64,000 nt of DNA from Cinnamomum chago. Its lineage: Eukaryota; Streptophyta; Magnoliopsida; Laurales; Lauraceae. Below, piece by piece: positions 25,306 to 37,600 of the stretch (within the stretch, counting starts at the first letter, position 1; each line of letters starts with the position of its first letter). The stretch covers positions 8,802,001 to 8,866,000 of the forward strand of contig CP142451.1 in the NCBI GenBank assembly GCA_038049695.1. Reading direction: 5' to 3'. Both the position numbers and the translations under genes were made by a program. The notes beneath the pieces were generated by a model, which saw only the letters and a program-made list of their open reading frames with translations, ran no database searches and was not told the DNA's origin.

Positions 25306-26949
25306 ATATATAAATATATATATCAACAAAGAGAAAAACTACAACACAGAAAAGACAGCCAAACTACAAAGAAAGAACAAAAAATGGGGAGGATCCATCC
25401 ACCCATAGCTTAGCCAGCAAGTCGGCAAAGCCATTCGCCAGTCCCTTCACAATTGAAGCTAATTCAACACAATTATTTCAATGCCTGGAGCAAAGGATTG
25501 TGCTAACTCTTATGTGAAGAAGACATTACAAAAGAGAGTATTCTTGGATCTCACGTATGATGAAAAGGCCAATAGTTCTGTGATTAGGGTAATCTAGTTG
25601 GTCAGATTTTCACAATGACTTATGAAAGGTGGCTGGATTTGTTGGATAGTCCAGATAGGTAACTTCATGCCCATGCGAATAGAAAACAATTAGAGGTCAT
25701 TTGCCTTTTACGCAAGTGATAGGAAAATGGGTTTTACATATGCAAATGTTACATAGTGCTACACATGTGAAACACATTACCATGTTTGTCAAAATCATCA
25801 TTTTCACAAGTAAATGAGCATATACGGTGGTTTTAGATTTATTTGGAACTTTTTCACAAATTTATCAAAATTCATTTAGATTTAAGATATGAAACTTTCC
25901 ATCTTGATGTGTTCCATTAATAGAAGAATATTAGACATTTCAAATAATGAATTGAGGCCCACATATGTCCAGAAAATTAGATCTACAAGTTGGGACATTT
26001 TCACAAATTACTCAAAATCTATGAAGATTTAAAGATAATCAGATTCAAGATCCTGGGGATTCACAAATATGCGGTCCACAGGAATGAAAAAGTAAAGGTC
26101 TTTGATGGCCCCACAAGTAAAACTACCATGTGGAGACTGTACTAGCACCTTTTGCGAAGAGAGGTGTGAATCGCTTTACCACTTATCCAGGTAAGTAAAT
26201 TTTGGTGTGTAAATGGACTCATTGATTGAAAAAAAAAAAGAAAGGTAAGTGAAAAAAATACTGTGTGGAGACTGTACTAGCGCATTTTTGCAAAGAGGTG
26301 TGAATCGCTTTTCCAGGTAAGTAAATTTTGGTGTGTAAATGGCCTCATTTACGCACAATTTTCACAACTCATTTATGCATCACGTGTAAATGAGTGCAAC
26401 GCAATGATGCGCATCCATTACACATAGGAATCACTTACATGTGTAAATGACTGCAAACAAACGAAAGGAATTTGCATAGTCTGATGCGCAGTACTTTTCT
26501 AGTAGAATTTGCCTTTATAAAAATGCAACGGTTACCTTGGTGATATAGGTTATATTACTCACTGTTTCTTTGCTCTTAAGGGTGATATACTGACAATACT
26601 TAGTCATTTTTTAGCTCTTTAAGGCTTGTGTCATACTCTTCATGGCCACGTCCCACGTGATATAACCAAATCCAGCATCTAGTGCAGGCATGAATAATGG
26701 AACACTTTTTTCTCATTTTTGGGGGTCACTGGTATGCATAACTGAACACTCACAGATTCCACTTACCTCCTCATAAAATGTCATAGCAGTAAGCCGATAT
26801 CCCGCAAAAAGCAAATATTCCTTTATAGCACAGTTTAGATCCCTACGCTCTGAATCTTTTAAAGGGCCCAAATCAGAAAATAAACCTTCCCTCTTTCTTT
26901 GTTGACGGTTGGGACCTTCACTAATGGAAACAGCTTCTTGAGAGCCTGT

Positions 26950-26988
<39 letters not shown>

Positions 26989-29641
26989 CAATTTAAAAAA
27001 CAATAGTTCTGAAGCCCTTCTGGAAGTAAACATTGTCCTGGAAACATCAAAGCATTATGGAAGTACATTGTTCGGCTAATTTTCCTTTTTCAATGGTTAA
27101 ACTTGCTACAATACCTCCATAAAAATAAATAATATGGTTTTGACTGTAACTTGGACACGGTATCAAAGTATCTGAAACAAAACAATATGAACACCTTAAT
27201 ATGAATATCTAGCTTGAATCCTTTAGATGTAGGCCATGACTCGTCGGTGTCTAGGTTAACCAGAAGCCCCCATTGATCGACCAAGGGGCATAATCATTGA
27301 TATTAAAAGTTGCTGCAAAATTTTAAAATTCAAAACAATGGTTACAATAACAAGAAATGGATAAAGAGAAGGGAAAATTGATACTCCTTAATCTGCTACA
27401 TCAAATTGTGAAAAGGAAGGTATTTGAAACCGGTCCTTCCTTCAGAGTACCATAATAGGTTTAGAAGGCATTATCAAATTCTACACCTCAGAATAGCAGG
27501 TTATATCTTATCTGTGTGACTTGCAAATCTCTTAAAAACACTGTTACGATTGCAATTGTCCAAATTAAGATCAGATTAAACTTTAAATCTAATTAGGACT
27601 ATGACCCGAAAGTGTGCATTAAATAGACATGCGGTCCCTGTTGTAGAGGACACAAAAAATCAGTGTAGATATGGCCACCAACCAAGATCATTTTTGTAAT
27701 TAGTTTAGGACTGTTGACATAAGCCTTGGCATATTGGACAGAGATCAGTGTCGCAACAGGGTTGTGGTCTGTGGGCTTGAGTGATGTCACCATTCAAAAA
27801 AAAAAAAAAAAAAAGAATTTGATTAGGACTGTAACCCTGCAAAGTGTACATAAGAGCATAGAGTCTTCAAACATACAGAATTTAACATGGTAGACAAAGT
27901 AAGCATCTTGATTTATGTGGGCAAGCAACAACTAGACATTCCAATATTAGAGAAACATACTGATATAGATTAGACCATAATTTCATATGCATCCATATAA
28001 AGGCAGAGCATGAACAGATGAAACATATGCTATTAAAGTATAGTCTACGCATGTAATGAAGTTGCCAATTCTATCCTCTCCTTTTCTTCAATAGAGTTCA
28101 CTAATTACCATGACCGTCTTCTTTTCTTTTTTTAATGGCAATTACCATGTATAACATGAAAGACTTTCATAACTACAGGAAATTATTTCATATGATTAGA
28201 TAAAACTAAAAATAAGATACATGTTTGTATGTGATTTCTGATAATAAAAAAAAGGCAAGTACCTACCACTTGATTCTTCAGGAGGGCATTCAACTCGTTT
28301 TTGTAGCTCTGCCTTCAGCCTCAACGTGTCCTCTTGGGCTAAGCGGAGCTCATATTGGCTGATTGCCAACTTTTCTTCCACTGTTTCTTTCTCTTCTACT
28401 AAACTCTGAGGATCAGCCACTGATACACAAAATTATATAAGTCACAAAAATGGAAATATTTCAAGTATATGCCAGCATATTCTGGAAACAAAAAAAAAAA
28501 ATCTAAAGGCATAGAAGTGTCAAGGTAGCTATAATTTATCTCTTCACAAGAAAGAAAAGTAAAGAACAGAACATGAGATAAACCACATTTTATTCAAATT
28601 TTCCGTGATTACACCAAATAAAACTGTGAAAGTCCTTGTTTACTTGGTGGAGTGCTCAACCAAGTTCCAAATATACCAACACACGGTCGCATCAAATCCA
28701 TTTATCACACTATTGCAAAGAGTTTTGGCCAATTGATAGCATTGAAGATCATAAACATACAATATCTCTTCTATGGCAGCACCCAGTGGTGATTGGACTA
28801 CATTCTGCATTTTCACAGAAATTTTCATCGTTTATATCCGATTTGCATTACTTAGTTAAGCAGTATCAGCAGGAAGTCCATCTACTAAGAGTGTTGGATA
28901 TGATTAGAAAAGGTGTCATGGCTATTAAAATGCAATCGATTTAAAGAAATGCAAAGGGAACTTCAACCAGTTCCAATTACTTCTCTCTTTCAAAGATTAG
29001 AAGGCCACTGTTCCTGAAATTACCAGTCTCATTGATTCACTTTCTAAACCATGTCAAAGACTTTGTTTTTGCATCAAACCAATATGGAACAGATACAATG
29101 AAACTTCAAAATGGAGGCAGCGACCAAGAAGTTGCAGGAACTATGAACCTCGATGTTATCAGCTTACAAATGCACCACACGGACACCGCGATGGAGTGCG
29201 ATCTGTCGGCGGCCGCCGACACAGATAGTTCCCAACAATGGAATCCAATAGGAATCCGTTCTTCTTACATTCTAAATTTCCCGACACTAGTTATGCAATT
29301 TCTATAGATCACGCGATCCAATACATATACAACTCTGCAAATTCAATACTTAACAGAGCTAAGATAATAAAAAAAATCAGAAACTACGCACAATCAAATC
29401 AGAAATCGCACAAACAGATGAGAATTGAGTGATTTGATTTACATCGAAGGTTGTTGAAGCGGGCGATCTGATCGGGCGGGAATTGGGCGGGATCGGAGAA
29501 GAACTCCTTGAGGCGAATGGCGTGGACGTCGCGTCCATCTTCGAGGAGCTCGTGGAGGAGTTCGAAGGCCGTGAGCAAGTAGTTCTCCTGGAGAAGGAAA
29601 TTCACGACGCAGTTGCAGAGAGACGATTTCTCCACATCCAT
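16404..29641 (-). CDS. LisH and HEAT-repeat protein, plant RELCH/KIAA1468 homologue (1183 aa, 20 exons)
   Basis: Exons in coding order: 29641-29443, 28419-28267, 26945-26767, 22280-22173, 21479-21309, 21225-20674, 20596-20522, 20444-20316, 20191-20117, 20015-19806, 19594-19442, 19355-19135, 18994-18877, 18759-18627, 18532-18328, 18185-18080, 17991-17851, 17760-17637, 17504-17388, 16786-16404. The phases close to 1183 codons plus stop, near the ~1180 aa I recall for At5g16210. Domains: LisH (1-35, SSLCNCVVNFLLQENYLLTA), coiled coil (~70-115), second LisH-like segment (153-180), longer coiled coil (~214-330), then HEAT repeats to about 1110. The start at 29641 (MDVEKSS) is preferred over an in-frame ATG five codons upstream because relatives begin MDVE. 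Human RELCH links recycling endosomes to the trans-Golgi with RAB11 and OSBP; the plant role is inferred only. Intron 18 is AT-AC. Confidence 0.95.
17505..17636 (-). other. AT-AC, U12-type intron (132 nt) in the RELCH-like gene
   Basis: Exon 18 must join exon 19 to give the conserved Asp-Tyr-Leu-Leu-Ser-Lys-Ile. Only removal of 17636-17505 (minus strand) does this in frame. The intron begins ATATCCTC, close to the U12 AT-AC donor consensus ATATCCTT, and ends in CAC. A branch-site match TTTCTTTGACT places the branch adenosine (17515) 10 nt before the end, as U12 introns require. No GT-AG pair gives the same join. Confidence 0.85.
24643..25071. mobile_element. Tourist-like MITE, copy 2, in an intron of the RELCH-like gene
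   Basis: It starts GGGTCCGTTTGGGAAGGG and ends CCCTTCCCAAACAGACCC, nearly perfect inverted termini, with TAA on both sides (24640-24642 and 25072-25074). It is 429 bp, with a G-rich left arm and C-rich right arm. It sits in the 4.5-kb intron between exons 3 and 4. Its clean termini suggest it is younger than the copies at 6322 and 59477. Confidence 0.9.
25251..25303. repeat. (CT)n microsatellite, about 53 nt
   Basis: An uninterrupted CT dinucleotide run followed by an AT-rich TATATAAATATATATAT stretch. It lies in the intron between exons 3 and 4 of the RELCH-like gene and is long enough to be length-variable. Confidence 0.95.
26129..26349. repeat. Local direct duplication, about 90 bp, two copies
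   Basis: 26129-26222 and 26262-26349 both run from TGTGGAGACTGTACTAGC through GGTGTGAATCGCTTT to GGTAAGTAAATTTTGGTGTG, with small indels. They lie in the intron between exons 3 and 4 of the RELCH-like gene, in DNA rich in GTGTAAATG motifs. Confidence 0.85.
26951..26986. repeat. (GA)18 microsatellite that forms the polypyrimidine tract before exon 3 of the RELCH-like gene
   Basis: On the minus strand this is (CT)18 followed by CGACAG and exon 3 (from 26945). The repeat occupies exactly the position of the polypyrimidine tract of that acceptor. Confidence 0.9.
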
Positions 29642-29656
29642 CGATCGATCCACCAT

Positions 29657-30480
29657 TCCCGATCGCCTCCTTTTCTCTCACTCTCTCTCTCTCTCTCTCT
29701 ATGATCGATCTAAGAAAGAAGAAAATTGGAAGGAAGCATGAAAGATTCTTCAAAACCCTAGTTCAGTTCGCTTGGATTCTTCTGTTGCAGATCTGGGAGA
29801 CCAGCCAGATCTGAAAGAGAGAAGAAAAAAAGGAGAGAGAGGGAGGGCAGTCAAGGAATTTCAGTCCAAAATTTTAGTATTGAAGAGATCCGATCTAACG
29901 TGCGCTTCATTGTGTACAGTTGGTAACGTGCGCCATGACAGGTGGCATAAATTTTTACTTACTGCCAGGTTGATCATTCTTTGTGGGGCCCAGTAAGGTC
30001 ATCTATGACAAGTCCAAATTTGGTGAGGTTGAGCCCTACGCAGTGTCTGAGTGGACTATTCATAGTCTGCCATGTCACCGTTGGCAGCCTGTCATACATT
30101 TAGACAGGGATTGCCTACAGTGACTCATAGTCATCGTGCGGTGACTCACTCAGAAGATCCTGATTCATCTATGATAATTTTGTGAGGGCCAATGAAGTCA
30201 TCTATGAAAATGATTGATGGATGAGAAGGATTGCTTATGAATTGATCATCACCATTCACTACAATGGCCTCATAAGGTTTGTTTGTAGTGTCGCAGGGTG
30301 CTTACCGTAATCTATCCTCACCTATTGTTTGAGATCTCCATCAATACATTTTTGAGTAAAAAAAAAAAGTAATAGTTTAATTTCATTTCACTTTTTGTTT
30401 ATTCTATTACATGGTAAAGCCCATTTGATTAATGGTATTTTAGACGGTGTTTCTATTACATGGTATTGCCTGGTGTTGTC
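29657..30480. promoter_or_regulatory. 5' flank of the RELCH-like gene and adjoining intergenic DNA
   Basis: Upstream of the start, on the minus strand, a CT-rich repeat (plus-strand 29675-29700) falls in the probable 5' UTR, with GA-rich DNA at 29810-29850. I see no clear TATA box. Beyond about 29900 the sequence has no recognisable feature up to the LINE fragment. Confidence 0.4.
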
Positions 30481-30499
30481 CGCAGAATATAACGGAAGC

Positions 30500-31300
30500 G
30501 ACAAATGCTTGGGGTGGTGGGTGCTTCATTGGTTGTGAGCGTTTCTTACGGAGAATGATTCATTTTGCTATTTTATGGTCTATTTGAAAGGGAAGAAATG
30601 AGAGGATATTTAGAGGTTCATCATCTTTGATAATTGATTTGATTTCTAAGGTTGCTTTTAAGATTGCGAAATGGGCTTTAATTCGGAATGAATTTGCAAA
30701 TATAAACTTAAATGATATTATTTATAATTGGGAAGCTTGTATAAAGTGTCTCCCTTTTAAAGAGTGAAGATATGTGCTTTGGTCTCCCTCTCCTTTTGAG
30801 GTTTTAAAGTTTAATGTGAATTGGAGGTGTGTTGCGTAATTGTAAGGGTGAGGTGCTCCTTATATTCACTAAGAATGTCGGCATTTGTGACTCAAACGAA
30901 GCGGATCAGTTAGCTATTTTGGAAGGTCTTAAGATGTTTGCAAGGAGATATATTGGTGCTCTTGTGGTCGAAAGTAACTCTTCATATGCGATCACTTGGG
31001 TATCTAATCAGAAAGATTTCCCTCAAAAATTTCAATTCCATTTTAATGAAATTAGGGAGCTATCGGCCACTCTAAATGTCTATGTTTATCATGAGGTTAG
31101 ATCATCCAACTCGATCGCGGGTGCACTAGCCAAGCAAAGGTTTGAGAGGTTGTATCAATGGTTAGGTGTGATTATGTTATTGGATTGGAGCTGGTATAAT
31201 ACTCTTGTACATTCTCTATAGCTTTTATCTCTTTTACTTTCTACTTTGTATCCGTCTCCTCTTTTTAATAAAGTCTGGTTACCGTTTAAGAAAAAAAAAG
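30500..31300 (+). mobile_element. L1-type LINE 3' fragment with RNase H remnant
   Basis: The first part reads as the tail after the zf-RVT domain (FAILWSIWKGRNERIFRG). It is followed by an RNase H-like segment (30829-31221: NEADQLAILEGLKMFARRY, VVESNSSYAITWVSNQ, EVRSSNSIAGALAKQ). The copy ends with AATAAAG and an A tail near 31291-31299. The N-terminal RNase H block, including the first catalytic Asp, is missing at about 30820 and the 5' end is truncated, so it is dead. RNase H after RT is a feature of plant L1 lineages. Confidence 0.75.
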
Positions 31301-32205
31301 CAATGTTTCTTGTCCCCTCAGCGTTCCAAGTGGGACTTATGAAACCCACCCATGCAAAATTCAAGTCGTTCAAAATAGATTTCCTTTAAGATTTGAGACA
31401 TTACCAAAATTTTATTCCAACAAGAGTTGGTCCATCATGAAATTTCTCATTTTATAAAACACGTAATTAATATAATCTTATGTGTATTCATTAATCATTT
31501 TTTTCTTTTGGCAAACGATCAATCTTATAGTGATCGATCTTCGTTTTTCCTGCAAAAATCTATTGTTCTTTTGAAGTCAAATTGACTTGGCCCTCAGTCA
31601 AAATTCAAGGTAAGGTATTAGAATCTTTCACTACATGCAGACGAGTTTTGAACTTCTTAACTCGGTGAATTTCAACTAAATCTCTAAATTGACTTCATCC
31701 AGGTAGGTTTGGGGCTCAGCTATAAATATGATTAGATAGGAGCTTGGGCTGACCTGCGCCCTTGACCCACATTGGAAAGTGGTGCAGTCAATTTGGTGGG
31801 CCTCCATTTATATCTGATGCGAGAGCTTCATTCAGTTTTGATCACCAGCCAAAAAATCAGTTATGCTGCATTTCTGTCCATCCAGTAAATAAAGATTTCT
31901 ATTTTTGGACCCTTGCCAATGAAACAAACAATGAAAGGTGGGATTTTCTTCTCATGGGTACATACATCCAAAACTACTCCACGTATTTTGTGCAGCAGTG
32001 GCCCCAAATTTTCCATCACACAGATCCTCTGGGGCTGGAGAAATTGTATCATCAAGGAATGGAATTTTACAGTGGAATTCACCTATTAAAAATCATATTC
32101 ACTAAAACTAAAATTTCTTTCACTACATAGAATGTCTCCAAATTTTAATTTTTTATAGGAGTTGGTTCCACTATGAGATTAGTTATTTAATAAGAAATGC
32201 GGTAA
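31301..32205. other. Intergenic DNA between the LINE fragment and the SINE
   Basis: AT-rich sequence. A 122-codon open frame at 31762-32130 has no domain, no family resemblance and no splice context, so I do not call it a gene. The 12 bases before 32206 are the left target duplication of the SINE. Confidence 0.5.
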
Positions 32206-32400
32206 TCCCAAGGAGTAGCTCAGTTGGCCTAGGGCCACGGTTTACACTCGAAGGTTGTGGATTCAAAATTGCACTACCACACTGGGGCTATATGGGAGTT
32301 TACCCGGCTTCCCTCTGGGCCCGTAGGGATTAGTCCAGCCCAAAGGGTTGGAACCCTCTAATAGCCAAAAAAAAAGAAAAAAGGAAAAAAAAAAGAAATT
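32206..32400 (+). mobile_element. tRNA-derived SINE with target-site duplications, copy 1
   Basis: A-box-like GTAGCTCAGTTGG (32214-32226) and B-box-like GGTTGTGGATTCAAAAT lie at tRNA spacing. They are followed by a body ending GGGTTGGAACCCTCTAATAG and an A-rich tail. Flanking GAAATGCGGTAA (32194-32205) and GAAATGTGGTAA (32401-32412) are a 12-bp target duplication with one mismatch. A relative with the same 3' module lies on the minus strand at 60436-60629. Confidence 0.88.
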
Positions 32401-32412
32401 GAAATGTGGTAA

Positions 32413-32910
32413 GGAGCAATGCATAAATTTTAATCATTCTTTTAACAAAATGGTCAATTTTATGATATAATTATCTTTAATTGAAGTAAAATTTAGGATA
32501 CCCAAATTGAATTTTATTTTAAGCTGCTCGAATTATTAGGTCCCCACTGTAGAGTGCCACTCCTTCATGTCAAGGTTGCTCTGTGTCAAAGCCGCGGAGG
32601 ATCCGGAGTCATGTGGTGCTACTAAAGCCACTGTATACTAAAGAAGCGGAACTGTGTCAGTGGCAATAATGCTGCTACCTCCTTCAACCAAGACTTTCCC
32701 TTTCTCTTGGATCTCAAGTTCTCATCCTCTCACCCACTCTGTTTTTCGTTGTGCATTTCCAACAGTCTTCTGCAACTCTTACAGCACAAGAACTTCACCT
32801 GGAGAGCTAAGTTGAAATCCCATGTAAACATCTTTTTTTTTTTTTTTGCTGTATTTGCTTTTTTCCTCTTTTTTTTTCTCTACTGATGATTTCCTTTCAA
32901 AACCTAGGCA
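32413..32910 (+). promoter_or_regulatory. Upstream region and 5' UTR of the LRR receptor kinase gene
   Basis: The DNA changes from AT-rich to a pyrimidine-rich leader (about 32680-32905). Long T runs precede AACCTAGGCA and the start codon at 32911. The T-rich stretch followed by CCTAG could be a 5' UTR intron acceptor, but no donor can be chosen with confidence. No clear TATA box. Confidence 0.4.
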
Positions 32911-34621
32911 ATGGTTGCACATCTCTGTTGGGTGCTTTTTCTTCTCTGCAACTGCTACTCCTTTGTGGGTTCTTTGAATGATGAAGGAATTGCACTTCTA
33001 TCATTCAAACAGTCCATCCAACAAGACCCAGGTGGATCTCTAAGCAATTGGGACTACTCTGATGAAAACCCATGCTCATGGAGTGGGATTACATGCTCGT
33101 CTGCAAAAGTAATTTCTGTTAGCATTCCTGAAAGTGGACTTGTGGGTATTGTTCCTTCAGTTCTTGGGTCCCTTTCTTCCCTTAAAGACATTGATCTTAG
33201 AGATAACAGGCTCCATGGAACCTTGCCTGTTGAGCTCTTTGATGCTTCAAGCCTCCAAAGCTTGGTTCTTTTTGGGAATTCCTTGTCTGGGTCTCTTCCA
33301 TCTGCGGTTGGAAAGCTTAAGGATCTCCAGACTTTAGATCTATCGGAGAATTTGTTCAATGGGTCAATACCTATTTCAATTCTGCAATGCAACAGACTAA
33401 AAACCCTTGATTTAGGCCACAACAACTTCACAGGTTCTCTGCCTGTTGGGTTTGGGAGTAGCTTGATAATGTTAGAGAAGCTCAACCTTTCTTATAATCA
33501 GTTCAGTGGTGCTATTCCTAGTGATGTTGGCAATCTCTCCGGACTTCAAGAAACTGCGGATTTTTCGCATAATGACTTCTCTGGTCCAATCCCACCAAGC
33601 CTTGGGAACCTTCCAGAGAAGGTATATATTGATCTTACCTACAACAATCTCAGCGGGCCAATACCGCTGAGTGATGCTTTGGTGAATAGAGGACCGACTG
33701 CGTTTATAGGGAATCCCGGGCTCTGTGGTCCTCCATTGAGGAATGCATGTTCTAATTCAAGCATTCCAGCCACATTACCTTATTTACCTGTAACTGCAGT
33801 CTACTCGCCTCCAACATTGGATGTTAAAAACATGGGTAGGAGTAACAAGAGAAAGAGCTTGAATAGAGCGACAGTGATTGCAATTGTGGTAGGTGACATT
33901 GTTGGAATTAGTCTTATAGGTTTGGTGCTTTTTTACTACTATTCCAAGGTGGTTTCTTGTAAGAGTGAAGCTGAAGGAGGTAGTCTGGAGAGAGCATTGA
34001 AAGGAGATGAATGCCTGTGTTTTAGGAAAGATGGGTCTGAAGCTCCATCAGAAATTGGAGAAGGGTTTGGATTTGTGCCATTAGATTTGCAGGTTGATTT
34101 CAACATTGACAAGCTTTTGAAGTCATCTGCTTATGTTTTGGGCAAGAGTGGGATAGGGATTGTGTACAAAGTCGTGCTTGAAGACGGGGTCACCCTGGCT
34201 GTGAGAAGATTAGGTGATGGAGATTTACAGAGGTTCAAAGAGTTCCGGACAGAGATAGAGGCAATTGGGAAGCTCAAGCACCCGAATATTGTTACTCTAA
34301 GAGCTTATTACTGGTCTCTCGCTGAGAAGCTGCTGATCTATGACTACATTCCCAATGGTGATCTTTTTGCTGCAATCCATGGTAAATGCTCCCTAAACCA
34401 TAATTTTTCCATAGAAATTGATGATCAGAATGATTGTCATTACTGTTAGCAACAACTTACTCTAAAAGCTTGAGCTGATAGAGAACGATGTAACAATGTA
34501 TATCAAGGTTACAATACCGCCTTCGGCCAACACAAACCTAAAAAAATGCCTATTAGGCCTATATGGGCTGGTTGGCCCAGCCCCCATGGAACAAAGGTCA
34601 TCAGCCCCCATGGAACAAAAC

Positions 34622-34661
<40 letters not shown>

Positions 34662-37600
34662 GAAATCCCAAAATCAGTGACAGATAACCCCCTCTGGTTT
34701 CGTTGCTCACCGCAGTCTCTCTCCTCTCCGTATTGGTACTAACTAATTTTTAGGTGTTGCAGGGTGTTGTTTTAGTAGAGATGCTTTCTCTCAAAAATAT
34801 TTTTTAGAAACGATGATGTTAAAAATGGGGAATTTCTGAAAACCCTCCATCTTCTTAAAACCCCCATTTTTTAAATGGGTTCTCTTGATTCATGAAAGAT
34901 TTTTAAGAAATGGGGGATTTTCTTTAAATCCTCATTATTGAAATGGGTTCTCTTAATGGAGTTGGATTTGATTTCAACAATAAAAAATTAAGAAGATATT
35001 CAGATTAAAGATGGGGAGGATAGATGCTTCTAATCCGTCATTATTGTTTTTTAGATATTGATGTATGTTATTAATTGTTAGCTAATTTTATTTAATTTGT
35101 TGCAATATTTAGTTGTTTGTACTTGTAATTTGTGTTAGTGTTTTAGGAAGAAGTTTTAGATTGAGTTTTAGGAAGTTGTTTTGGTTTTGATTTGAACAAA
35201 CAAATGAATGAAGATCAAAGGATATTTTGGTTCAAAGTTTGTTTTCAACTAAAGTGCCCTCAGGAGTGTCCTTACTCAATTGAAACATATATCCTCTTTC
35301 CAGAGGAATTTTCGTTAATCAGGATTTACCCTGAAATTCAGGATCTAATCATCATAACACCTGATGATATTAAGACAATGGAGACTTATACAAAAAAATG
35401 AAATCTCCAGGCAGAGAGCCCTTACAATTGAAGAAATTAGCTATCAATTGGGAAAGAAGGGAACAGAATGGTACACTCTGTACTATTCATAAAGTTTGGT
35501 GATCCAACCTTCAGAAGTAATTGGATTAGGCACAGTTGAGAAGGTAAAGAAGGGGCATGCTCCATTAAAAATATCCTTTCCTTGTTCTCTACCTGAGGTA
35601 TATCCGAGCTTCGGGTCTTCGAAATAGCCCAGAGGATTGCCCCAGGAATAGCACTGGACCATCAAGCCGGCTCGTCTACCGACAAGTCCAGCATCGCCTC
35701 AGAAGCATGCAGCACAGTCTCCGAAGCAATAAAGAAAAGCTGAAGACAACATCTCTCTCTTTCGGCTAAGGCAATTAATGGCCTTCTTGAGATTCGGAAA
35801 ATGAATGCAGTATCCAAGGCTGTTCCCTGCAGAGTTGTAAAATATTTTATCAGAAAGAAATATCAGAAGTATGGCAGAAAATCTTAGAGATGACACCCTC
35901 CAAAACTTTGATAGAAGATGCCTGTGCAACAATTTTGTTAGAAGTTCAACCAGTTAAAGAACTCCCTAACAAAATATTAAGAAATATTCTCCACTATCAT
36001 AACATCCAATGTACACTGATAAAGGAGATGCACAGTAAGATTGATGCTGTTCACACACAGCTTGAAGTGGTAGAAAAAACTACCAAAGCACAGGGAGAAA
36101 AGATCAATGATTTGATCACATCTCCAGTACAGCCCAGGACTACTAAACGTGTCCAATTAAGACCTGTACAAAATCCTTTGGGAAGAGTGGATTCAAACAT
36201 GATCCACATACAGAATTTTGGGAGAGCTCTCAAGAAGAAATGCTCTAAACAAAAACCCAAAATGAACTGGAACAAGTTTGGGGAGAATGAATGGCAAATC
36301 ATAGAAAAGGCTATGGAAGAACAAAAGCTCCCTCCAGTTCGTAATGAAGACCTCTTCCTCTTTGCCAAAAGGCCCGTAGGAAGAAATCACGAAATCACCA
36401 AATGGGGTGATCTAAACAAGGTAGACAAGGAACAACAAAAGTTCCAAGTCTTCCATCTAGCATGGATACAGATGGCTAAAAAGAAAAAATTCTCTTATGT
36501 ATCTCTAGCCCTCTTTCAGTGTAGAATCCAAGGTCTACACAGTCCAGATCCTAATGTTAGGATATGTGTCATCTTGGCCGATGAAAGAGCCAAAGACTTC
36601 AGGACCAGTATTGTAGGAATAGGACAATTGGATTTATTCCAAAATATCGCCTATTTCAATGTCATTCCAGGATATGTGATCCCAATTGAAGCGGTTGATT
36701 GAAGTCCTGTGCTTCTTCAACAGTTATCATGTTGGAGAAAATACCACCTTCGGATTGCAAGCTGGCAGATGAATTAGACCTGAGTAATTTGATTATTGGT
36801 CTCTTTGTGCTTGAGGCTTTATCCAAAGATCTTCGATGGTGGCTTTCTTCAGCTGCCTTTGGTATGGAGAATGAGAGCTGGGTAGGAGTCTTAAAGTTTT
36901 CCTCAAGCTCTTCATTACTCAATTGCTTAACCGTTGTAGGTTTAGCGAACTTTATGGAAACTGAGTTTCCTTCTTGGCGCACAAAGTCAAGAGCACTGTA
37001 TTTTTTCTTCTCTGTTTTTAGCAGTAGTTCTGGCAAATTCCATATCCCCAAATCATTTATCATTCCTATAGTAGGAATCTAAACCCTATTACATCCTAGA
37101 GAGACGCCCCTCCAGCTATCTGGAAAGGGCCTTAACCAATCATACCTTAATAGGAGACAAGCTTCTACTACAAGTTTCTCTACCACCAATCTCCCTTGCT
37201 TACTTAATCAACAAGAGTCCTTATATAGGCAACAGGTTGCCGGACTTCAAATGATTCAAAGCTAAAATGGAATAAAAGATAAAATATTTTACAACTCTGC
37301 GGGGAACAGCCTTGGATACTGCGTTCCTTTTTCGAATCTCAAGAAGGCCATTATTTGCCTTAGCCGAAAGAGAGAGATGCTGTCTTCAGCTTTTCTTTAT
37401 TGCTTTGGAGACTGTGCTGCATGCTTCTGAGGCGATGCTGGACTTGTCAGTAGTCGAGCCGGCTTGATGGTCCAGCGCAATTCTTGGGGCAATCCTCTGG
37501 GTTATTTCGAAGACCCGAGGCTCGGATATACCTAAGGCTGTAACCTCAGGTAGAGAACAAGGAAGGGATATTTTTAATGGAGCATGCCCCTTCTTTACCT

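Noticed and set aside
31762-32130. 122-codon open frame between the LINE and the SINE
   Set aside because: No domain, no family resemblance, no splice or promoter context; length is within chance for AT-rich DNA of this size.
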